This document shows positions 45,916 through 54,341 of a stretch of DNA of 64,000 nt, one piece after another (positions within the stretch are counted from its first letter, which is position 1; each line of letters starts with the position of its first letter). Location: assembly GCA_025403435.1 (NCBI GenBank), contig CM046347.1, positions 22,642,597 to 22,706,596 on the forward strand, written 5' to 3'. This stretch comes from Artocarpus heterophyllus (lineage: Eukaryota > Streptophyta > Magnoliopsida > Rosales > Moraceae). The position numbers and the translations under genes are program-made. Below the pieces are notes generated by a model, which was given only the letters and a program-made list of their open reading frames with translations, searched no databases and was not told where the DNA came from.

Positions 45916-46644
45916 TTTGCGGTACTTCTCAAAGATTGATTTACGCTTGGGGTACCATTAGCTCAGTATTAAGGAGGAAGATATTCCTAAGATAGCTTTT
46001 AGGACCTGGTATGGACATTTTAAGTTTCTGGTGATGCCGTTTGGGTTGGCGAATGCTCCGGTAGCTTTCATGGATTTGATGAACATGATATTCAGGCCCT
46101 ATCGGATCAGTTCATGATCGTGTTTATTGATGATATTCTAGTGTACTCTAAGACTTGAGAGGAGCATGAGCAGCATCTCAAGATCATGCTTCAGATTCTA
46201 CGAGAGCACCAGTTGTATGCTAATAAAGAAAAGTGTGAGTTTTGGTTAACAGAGGTTAAGTTTTTGGGTCATGTCATCTCCAAGTACGGTATTTCTATGG
46301 ATCCGTCCAAGATTGAAGTCATAGTGGAATGGGAACGACCAAGGAATATAACAAAAATCCATAACTTTTTGGGTCTTGTAGGGTATTATAGGAAATTTAT
46401 AAAGGATTTCTCGAAGATCGCAACGCCGTTTACAAGATTGTTCAGGAAAAATGTCAGGTTTGAGTGGGATGAAGAATGTAAGCATTCTTTTTAGGAATTG
46501 AAGAATCAATTGACTTCAGCTCCAGTATTGATTGTTCCTAGTAGTGACGAGCCATATGAGGTTTACGTAGATGCTTCAGGACACTGACTTGGATGTGTGT
46601 TGATGCAGCATGGACGTGTGGTGGCGTATGGATCGAGACAGCTA
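45916..46644 (+). pseudogene. Tekay reverse transcriptase
   Basis: It starts at FSKIDLRLGYH (first catalytic Asp), then [35 protein letters not shown] follows the GYH block, and a frameshift near 46,105 separates it from FIDDILVYSK (Asp pair). The 102-codon clean piece 46,186-46,494 contains [50 protein letters not shown] and [15 protein letters not shown] replaces the next codon. The N-terminal fingers are missing because of the LTR-RT deletion. Confidence 0.88.
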
Positions 46645-46912
46645 CAACCTCACGAGCAGAATTATCCTACTCACGACTTGGAGCTTGCGGCGATGATTCA
46701 CGCGCTGAAGATTTGAAGATGTTATTTGTATGGGGTGACATTTCAGGTCTTCTCCGATCATAAGAGTTTGAGGTATCTGTTCACTTAGAGGGATCTTAAC
46801 TTGAGGCTGCGGAGATGGATAGAGTACATGGAGGATTATGACTTTGCGTTGCAGTATCATCCCGGGAAAGCAAATGTGGTCGCAGATGCTCTTAGCAGAA
46901 AGTCTTCAGGGA
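46545..46912 (+). pseudogene. Tekay RNase H
   Basis: Read mainly in one frame with stops: EPYEVYVDASGH (first Asp), a stop where Gly/Leu is expected, [38 protein letters not shown] (Glu), then a stop, VFSDHKSLRYLF (Asp), [29 protein letters not shown] (Asp). The last part is in the open piece 46,801-47,079. Typical Ty3/gypsy RNase H; all active-site acids are visible. Confidence 0.88.
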
Positions 46913-47079
46913 TTCTAGCTAGTTTGGCTCTTGAGGATTGGAATAGGGATGCGACAGTGAGTGAGTATGGGCTGCAGTATCATGAAGACTATGATTGCAT
47001 TTCGGTATACCATATGGAGGCGACCCCAGCTCTTGTTCAGATGGTGAAACAGAATCAGTGGCAGGACCAACATCTTTGA

Positions 47080-47742
47080 GGGATTTGGACGCGGATTCAA
47101 GATAGAGAATAGTTTGAAGAATGGAGAGTGCATGCAGATGGATCGTTGTATTTCTGGGAGTGTCTTGCAGTTCCAGCAATCGCAAAAGTGACGAAAGCCA
47201 TTATGGACGAAGCCCATAGGTCTTAGTTCACCATTCATCCAGGAAACATGAAAATGTATTGCGATTTAAAGATGCAGTATTGGTGGAAAGGTATGAAGAA
47301 AGATGATCGAGAGTATGTGGCCAAGTGTATGATGTGTCTCTATGTGAAAGCCAAGCATCAGAAGCCTGTAGGTCAACTTCAACCACTTCCTATTCCAGGG
47401 TGAAAATGGGAGCATGTGACGATAGATTTTCTCACAAGTTTGTCGAGGACGGAGAAGCGGCATGATACAATTTGGGTCGTGGTCGATAGGTTGATGAAAT
47501 CAGCGTATTTCATTCCGTTCAGGTCGACATGTTCGAGGGAAGCTCTCGGGGAGTTGTATCTGTAGAATATAGTGAGATTGCATGGAGTTCCTTTGTCCAT
47601 CACCTCTGATCGAGACACCAGGTTTAATGCTAAGTACTAAAGGAGCTTTTAGGAGGCCTTAGGTACGGATTTAAACTTCAGTACGGCGTTTCATCCTCAG
47701 ATCGATGGACAGTCTGAGCGGGTTATTCAGATTCTCGAGGAC
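47080..47742 (+). pseudogene. Tekay integrase, zinc finger and first catalytic residues
   Basis: In one main frame with several stops: the zinc finger (EAHRS-stop-FTIHPGNMKMYCDLKMQYWWKGM ... YVAKCMMCLYVKAKHQKP), the first catalytic Asp in EHVTIDFLTSLSRTEKRHDTI, and the second in LSITSDRDTRF. The third position is approached by FHPQIDGQSERVIQILEDML, with the catalytic Glu in QSER. Stops are TAG/TGA types (for example at HR-stop-F and PIPG-stop-K). Confidence 0.87.
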
Positions 47743-48282
47743 ATGTTGCATGCTTGTGCATTGGATTTCGATGGGAATTGGAAGAGATATTTGCATATGG
47801 CAGAATTCGCATACAACAATAGCTATCAGGCAAGTATTGGCATGGCACCATTTGAGGCGTTGTACGGGCGACTGTATTGGTCATCGGTGTGTTGGGCAGA
47901 GCCAGAAGACAGGGTTATTCTTGGGCCAGATGAGATCCGTGATAGCAACAAGAAAGTCACCACGATTAGAGATCGATTGAGGGTAGCTCAGAGTAGACTG
48001 AAAAGTTACATGGATAGGAGACGTCGACCCTTGGAATTTGTGGTAGGGGATTTTGTTCTCTTGAAAGCATCGCCTCGTAAAGGCATTATGCGATTCGGAG
48101 TGAGTGGAAAGCTTTCATCGAGGTATGTTGGACCGTTCGAGATTACTCAGCGTGTTGGTGTAGTTGCTTATCTGCTCTACCTTCCGCTCGAACTTTCTCA
48201 TGTTCATGATGTATTTCATGTGTCGATGCTTAAGAAGTGTCCGCCTGAGCAGGGTAATATAGTTTTATTTCACAATGTATAG
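47743..48282 (+). CDS. Tekay integrase, C-terminal part
   Basis: A 179-codon open piece in phase with the upstream integrase. It has ALDFDGNWKRYLHMAEFAYNNSYQASIGMAPFEALYGR, the DRLRVAQSRLKSYMDRRRRPLEF block, GDFVLLKASPRKGIMRFG and KLSSRYVGPFEITQRVG (the GPF/Y-type module), then LSHVHDVFHVSMLKKC. It stops at TAG near 48,281, one codon before the chromodomain-like tail. The Met at 47,743 is internal. The domain binds DNA during integration. Confidence 0.9.
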   Translation: MLHACALDFDGNWKRYLHMAEFAYNNSYQASIGMAPFEALYGRLYWSSVCWAEPEDRVILGPDEIRDSNKKVTTIRDRLRVAQSRLKSYMDRRRRPLEFVVGDFVLLKASPRKGIMRFGVSGKLSSRYVGPFEITQRVGVVAYLLYLPLELSHVHDVFHVSMLKKCPPEQGNIVLFHNV

Positions 48283-48465
48283 GTTCAAGAAGACACGACA
48301 TACGAGGAAGTGCCAATTTAGATTATCGATCGGAAAGTGATCAGTTTGCGTCGTCAGGATATACCCTTAGTAAAGGTTGTGTGGCAGCATCACGGGGTTG
48401 ATGAAGCCACTTGGGAGTTAGAGTCAAGCATGTGGGAGTTGTATCCGCATCTATTCTATTTCTAA
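48283..48465 (+). pseudogene. Tekay chromodomain-like C-terminal tail
   Basis: After the TAG the frame continues VQEDTTYEEVPI, a stop, IIDRKVISLRRQDIPLVKVVWQHHGVDEATWELESSMWELYPHLF and a natural TAA at 48,463-48,465. W-HHGVDEATWE is the chromodomain signature of plant chromoviruses; in the family this tail directs insertion toward modified histones. Confidence 0.85.
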
Positions 48466-48500
48466 ATTGATTTGTAAATTTCGAGGGCAAAATTTCTTTT

Positions 48501-48513
48501 AGGGGTAGAGAGT
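48501..48513 (+). other. Tekay polypurine tract
   Basis: AGGGGTAGAGAGT directly before the 3' LTR start. Confidence 0.8.
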
Positions 48514-50683
48514 TGCAACGCCCTGAAATTAATTAAATGATATTAGAATATAAAATGATGGATTAGTGTGCCATAATGAATATTTTAAACTTAATTTGAT
48601 CATTTAATGAAATTTTGGCTTTAAAGTTATTTTGGTTATTTTAACGATTCCAAATTTGTTTCTAATTATTTTAAATGTTATTTTGAATCTTTGGGACACA
48701 ACAATTTGTAAAATGTCAAATATATTTCGTTTTACAAAACTGTGGGCGGCACGCAGTTTTCACCCGGTAAAAACCGCCCACTATTTCCCTCTATTTATGT
48801 GTCACTCCCCCCTCTTCCTCTCATTCTCTCTCTCTCCCGTGTGACTCTCTCTCTCTCTCTCTCTCGGTCACTCTCTTCCTCTCAATTTTTCCTCAAGATT
48901 TTGAAACGAAATTCGAATCCAAGCTTCGGGTTAGTGAGTAGGGAGCTCGGGGACGTGATTTGACAACCGAAAACATGATTTAAATCTTTGATTCGAGGTT
49001 AGTTTTGAAAATTTCTAAACTTTTTCAAATTTTCAAATTTTCATGCCTTTTTTAAATCAAGTTTGTTTGAGCTTAGGAAACCTTTGATTTGAGTTAATGG
49101 AACTTATAACAACTAGGATCTAAGCTTTGTTTGAAGAAAAACGAATTCGAATCAAGATTTTTCATTTTTCTCTCTTTTTCTCTATTTTTGGATTTTCTTA
49201 GATTTTGTGTGAAAATCTTGTTTAAATTAGTTTAAAGGTGCCCTATTATGTTTTTCTATCGTTTATGAATGTTTTTCATGCTTGAGATTTGGGAAAAACA
49301 GGTTAAAATGAAGATTTGGGTTTTTGGAGACCCAAAACCCGTGGCTAAAAATTTTGGGATTTTCTAATTCGGCAGGCCGAACTCGTGTTTGGCAGGCCGG
49401 ATTCAAAGGATCGGCAAGCCAGATTCATCCATCTAGCAGGCTGAACATGGGAATGTTCAGCCGATCATACTTGGTCCTCCGGCAGGCCAAACTGTGCAGT
49501 TCGGCCAGCCGAACCAGGGAGATCGATAGGCCGAACGAACTAGAGCAAATTTTGTGATTTTCATCCGTTTTCACTGTTTTGAACCCCGATTGAAATCTTA
49601 ACCTTATAGAATGATTTTTAAGATACAAATGGTACACTAGGACATCATGAAATAGCTTAGCAACGTAGGATATTTGAAATTAGATACTGATAGACCTAGT
49701 TTGTATTTAGGGTCCTTTGTGGTTTTAGGGAGCTAACGTATAGCAGGCCGGGAGTACGATATGGGGCACCGACATGAGTATCAAGGTAGGACTTCTACCC
49801 CTTCTTTGGTAACCTAGTTTCAAATGATTTAGCCTTGAAAAGGGTTTTTATCAAAATGTTTTCAACGATTGATTGAAAAATGAGACTTTATCGATTATTT
49901 TTATAAACCGTGAATTGAAGTGAACTTCATAATGAATGTTAATGAGAACATCTGGTAAATGGACTTTGTATAATAATAGAAATGAATATAAGGGCATAAT
50001 GCCATAATCAGAGATTGGGTCATGTAGCGATTGACCTTGGGGGCAGGTCCCGAAACCCAGCTGGGCCACTACGGTGGTGTTATTCATATGGTTTGCCCAA
50101 GAAAAGAATTTGACGATATTTTTGGTCGACCAATAAACTGTTTGGGTGAGAATGGTTTTGTTTAAACTTATTTATTCAAGTTTTCTCTTAAATAATTTCT
50201 TGCATAACGATATTTCCTTTGAATATAATTTTTTTTTAAATATAGTCCTACTGAGCCTTTCGCTCACATTTTATTTGTTTTAAAACTTTTCCCCCTCTAG
50301 GTGGATTTCCGCTTAGGTTCAGAGAAAATTCTTCGGATAGAACTCAGGAGCAGTAGAAGGACTTAGTAGGCTAATTGTAATATTTGATTAAGGCATGTAA
50401 CATTTTAATTTTCTCTTTGCTTGGACTGTGATTGTATTATTATGTTGTCAATACTATGTGTGTACACAAGTTGCGGGTTAGTGGGACCCATACTCACATT
50501 CTTTTTGTGGTTTATTATTTGCCTAATGATTATGAATGCTTTTCTAAAAAAAGGGGGGGGGGGTTTAAATTTTCTATAGTTCCATATTTAATGTAAACCC
50601 CGAAACTCTTGATTTTAACTAAATTCTTATTTAATTAATTTAAATAATCTACCACGTCACCTCCCGTACTTTGGGGCGTGACA
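48514..50683 (+). repeat. Tekay 3' LTR (2,170 bases)
   Basis: It runs from TGCAACGCCCTG to GGGGCGTGACA and is full length, matching the solo LTR at 4,566-6,733 in opposite orientation. It holds a CT microsatellite (about 48,846-48,868), the palindrome array (49,368-49,536) and a G run (50,562-50,571). Confidence 0.92.
49368..49536 (+). repeat. palindromic TTCGGCAGGCCGAA array in the Tekay 3' LTR
   Basis: About seven variants in 169 bases (TTCGGCAGGCCGAAC, TTGGCAGGCCGGAT, ATCGGCAAGCCAGAT, TTCGGCCAGCCGAAC, ATCGATAGGCCGAAC), more decayed than in the solo LTR. Confidence 0.8.
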
Positions 50684-50740
50684 GAGGTTTATCCAGCCAT
50701 ATATATAATACATGAATATATTGTCCTTATATCTGTCAGT

Positions 50741-50758
50741 TCCCTGGCAACAGCATCA
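50741..50758 (-). other. primer-binding site of the gag-only gypsy element
   Basis: The plus strand TTCCCTGGCAACAGCATC reads on the minus strand as a decayed form of the tRNA-Asp-type site TGGCGCCGTTGCCGGGGA used by Athila/Tat-type elements. It lies a few bases inside the LTR boundary at 50,765. Confidence 0.7.
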
Positions 50759-50816
50759 AAAAGTTGTTCGAGTCTAAAATTGTAATCCCGATATAACCTC
50801 AAGTATAAGGTTTTCC

Positions 50817-52773
50817 TATTAGATTTGGTGCCACAAGGGTTAAATGATCTAATTATTTTTGGAGACATTTAATTAATAAAGAGTTTATTATGTATTTTTC
50901 ATATATCAAATATTATCCTCCTTATGTTCATTTATGTTCAATGTATGATAAGTAAACAAAAGTCTGATACTGTCATTCTAAATCTTTAGGATCGTGTACA
51001 TGATAGATAGATAATGTGAAGACATGAATCTTAAAGGTGATAGTCTAAACGAAAAAGGTCCATAATCGAGCGAATAAACTAAGCCCTTTATTCATGTTAA
51101 AATTGTTATGTTGTCTATATCCCTAACAGGAGATGGCTTATCTTGGTCATCGGAGTTGAACTCTACGAGTTGAAACATTGATATACTGTCATTGGTGACA
51201 ATATATTAGATTAGAACTAAAGATGAATTGATTTGATTAATAAATTCATTTGTAAAACTCAATTCAGTTTATACAATTATATATGTTGCATCTTAATTCT
51301 AAAATGAATCAATAAGTCCATATTCTTGACTTGTATTTTTTGATGTACCAAAGGGTGGCATCCTAAATTATATGAAGGTATATACATTGATATGTTGGAG
51401 ATATGATTCTTGATTGACATAGACTTGTTATTCATAGATTTGGAATCCATAGCTCTTTCGTAGAGTTAATAATATTCCCTTATGAGCATTATCCTGTAAT
51501 TGAAAACTAGAGCGCTCAACCATTTGGATACATATGTGTAACCGAATGGTATACTATTTGTATTAGTTATGAATAGTAAGTATTTCAATGATGAGATAAT
51601 AGAACATAAAATAAATATAATCGGGAAGATAAAACAGAATTTATCCTTGGGCCGATTATGAATATCCTATGGAGATGTTACACATTATGATATGTCATAG
51701 ACGATAAACTTATTGGAGTTTTGTAATTTATATATAATTCAAGAGTGCAGCCTAAAGCTTTTAGTGGAATAGCTTTAGAGTTGATAATTATAAAATATCA
51801 TATCAAAGATATGTTATTTTATAATTATAGGAGCTTGTTCTATATATGTCTATTGGGTCCCTTTTGCTAGCTCATAATGTTTCCTATAATGATATGGTGT
51901 ATTTTTCCTATAGATTGGTAACTTATGTTATTTATTAGACTGTATAAAATTCAATTGATTGAATTTAATAATTCATGTTATCATATTGGTTGAATTAATT
52001 TTGTGAATTAATTTAAAATAAACAAGTTGAATCATTTGAGGTAGATTTTATTTGAATATGGGATTATCTATTTAGAATCATTTTAATGAAATAACTTTTC
52101 TATAGGATAATTTGAATTAAAATTGAAGTTCTATAATAGATAATCAGGTAAAATAAGTAGGATTTATTCGTTGAATTCGATTGGATAAATCAAGATAACA
52201 CTCTAGAGCTAGAAAAATGCATTGTAGTCTTTACCACGTCAGTCCGATCGATCGGACATAGTGTAGGCACTAGGCCAACAACCTGTGTGCTTTACGCATT
52301 TTACTCTGAAAGTTGGTCCAAACTCAAATTTTGCAGTTGAATCTTAATAAGGACTAGACCCATCCGACTTCTATATAAAAGGAATAATTTTATATTATTT
52401 TTTAGATCACTTGAGAGATTTAGAGAAGAGTATTTTGCTGAGAAGACTTTGAAACTCCCATAAAACTATTGTTTAACATCTCAAACCATAGCTCTTCGTT
52501 TTCTCAAGTGGTTGGAATGAGAGGTCACTTGAGGAAAGACTGGATGACATAAGACTACCCGCATGTCGATCGTGGAAAGAGAATAGTGAGGAAGTCCAGT
52601 TGATTGAGGCTTTTTTGGTAGAATTCTCTCATCGTAATTCCTATGGTTTTCGGTCTATTAAGAGGAATGAAAGATCTTTTGTTAATTTAGATACATAGCA
52701 TGCCTATCTTATTTTTTGGAAAAATGTTTTGAATAAAAATTTTTAAAATCTGTTGCATACTCATTTTCCAACA
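50817..52773 (+). repeat. solo Ty1/copia LTR (OUT/E1-related)
   Basis: A 1,957-base LTR without internal region: it starts TATTAGATTTGGTGCC (TG mutated to TA) and ends TTTTCCAACA. Blocks such as TTTTTGGAGACATTTAATTAATAAAGAG match the OUT LTR. The TSD reads TTTCC at left and TGTCC at right; the empty site in the related copy at 41,484-41,500 has TGTCC, so the left copy mutated. TATA box at 52,372. Confidence 0.9.
52372..52382 (+). promoter_or_regulatory. TATA box of the solo copia LTR
   Basis: TATATAAAAGG about 400 bases from the LTR end, as in E1 and IN1. A GATCGATC-type inverted repeat (CCGATCGATCGG, 52,246-52,257) lies about 115 bases upstream, where the E1 LTR carries its palindrome array. 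Confidence 0.55.
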
Positions 52774-54341
52774 TGTCCAAGTAATAATATTCAGTGAATC
52801 TAAAGTCGATCTTATAGGGAAAAAGTATTACAAAGGTCCAATATATCACTTGTATTATTTTTTATTTATTAGCTAAAATATTTGAGGATTAAAGTTAATT
52901 ATTTACAATTTATTTATAGTATTTATACAGTTTTTTACATTTTCCATTTTTAGATTTGTTTTTTGTAATTTTTGGTATTTTAATAACAAGAAATATGGTT
53001 TAATTTAAAGAGTAAATAGAACTTTAACAATAACTGCAATTTAATTTAAGAGAAACAGTAATAAAAAAGTGTTGAGGATTAAAGGTTCTAGTCTGGCAAT
53101 TAACTTAAACATATTTTAGTTTTTCTAAAACTATTTATTAAAAAAGTTTAAGCATGCAATATACTATCTCTTATTTACAATAAATCAAGAGTTACTAAGT
53201 TTTTAATGTGCCAACTCATGTCTATAATGCATTAAAACTTAATTTAACAAATAAACATGATTTCAAAATTAACTAACTAAAATTACTAATAAAATTAAAA
53301 TTAAGCATTTATTGCTTCATCGCTCTATAGAATAATTAAAGTGTTCTTAAGTATTTCTTATTAATCATAGTTTACAAACTAAAAAATTATTTTTAAACAT
53401 TTTAATACTAAAAATAAATTCACACAACATTATTTTTACAGTTTTTAATTTTTTCAAACTAATTAATTATTAAATACATAGAAATGATTTTAAAAATTGC
53501 TAAAAATATTATTAAATATAAAAACACATTGGAGACATATTATGATATATATTAACACACTAAAAATACAGACACTAAAGATACAAAACATTAAACCAAA
53601 CTTAATCGGTTTTAACTAAAACAAATATTTTACAAACACAGACACTAAAAATTATTATCTAAAAACCTAAATTAACTTCTAAACCTAAAAACATATTAAA
53701 ATCATGATTTTAAATATATTTGCTTTTAACTTATAAAACTAAAAACATATTAAAAAACATGATTTTAAATATATTTAACTTATAAACCTAAAAACATATT
53801 AAAAACATGATTTTAAATATATTTTTACACAAAGACACTAAAATATTATTTACCATATAAATGCTATAATTAAGGAGTTTAACAAGAAATATGAATACAA
53901 AATGATGATATCTAGCCTTAAGAAATATGTATTTTCACAGTTTCATTAGTTCTCTAATTTATTTTTTACATAAAATAGAAGAATCAATCGTTCTTCACTA
54001 TTCATTTTCAACCAAAATATGCGTTTTGGTTAAAACGCAAATATTAACCTCTCTCTCTCTCTCTCTCTCTCTTCTTTTCAAGTTTTTTTACTTCTCTTCC
54101 ATATATATATATATATATTTTTTTTTTTTTCATTTTGTCCTTCCTTTTAGCTTGTCCTTTTTTTTTGCTTTCCTTCTTTAAATATTCCTTTTATTATTAT
54201 TTTTACTCTTCCTTTTAGTATTTCTCTTAAAAACTTATATTTTAATTGTAAGTCATTGAAATACTTTTTTAATATATTTTGTCTCTATCAAAATCTTTAC
54301 CCTCAAATATGTTCCAATTTAAATTTTTCTGTCACATGTCT

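Larger units (their letters stand above)
45084..50683 (+). mobile_element. Tekay/Del-type Ty3/gypsy chromovirus, internally deleted
   Basis: Flanked by perfect GAGGT duplications (45,079-45,083 and 50,684-50,688). The LTR starts TGTAACGCCCTG or TGCAACGCCCTG and ends GGGGCGTGACA. The 5' LTR is cut after about 830 bases and joined directly to RT; PBS, gag, protease and the first part of RT are gone. RT, RNase H, integrase (after RT, as in Ty3/gypsy) and a C-terminal chromodomain-like tail follow, then the PPT and a full 2,170-base 3' LTR. Stops are frequent in pol. Confidence 0.92.
41105..54336 (-). mobile_element. Ty3/gypsy gag-only element (large-retrotransposon-derivative type), minus strand
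   Basis: On the minus strand: 5' LTR at the right (50,765-54,336, interrupted by a solo copia LTR), a PBS like tRNA-Asp (50,758-50,741), a leader interrupted by the Tekay element, a gag gene (44,596-43,655), then LTR-like sequence on the left (43,654-41,105). No protease, RT or integrase is visible between gag and the left LTR sequence, so pol is absent. The left LTR blocks are in an unusual order (see findings). Family placement rests on the Gag and PBS, which resemble Athila/Tat-type elements; the exact lineage is uncertain. Confidence 0.7.
50765..54336 (-). repeat. 5' LTR of the gag-only gypsy element (with nested solo LTR)
   Basis: It begins TGTTCGAGTC (plus strand), is interrupted by a solo copia LTR at 50,817-52,773, and continues through 52,779 to TCTGTCACA at 54,336. 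About 1.2 kb present in the left copy is missing near 53,355. It contains CT and TA microsatellites (54,049-54,072; 54,102-54,118) and a run of about three 55-base tandem units (53,680-53,830). Confidence 0.7.

Noticed and set aside
53927..54181. 84-codon ORF over CT and TA microsatellites
   Set aside because: Product of simple repeats within the gypsy LTR.
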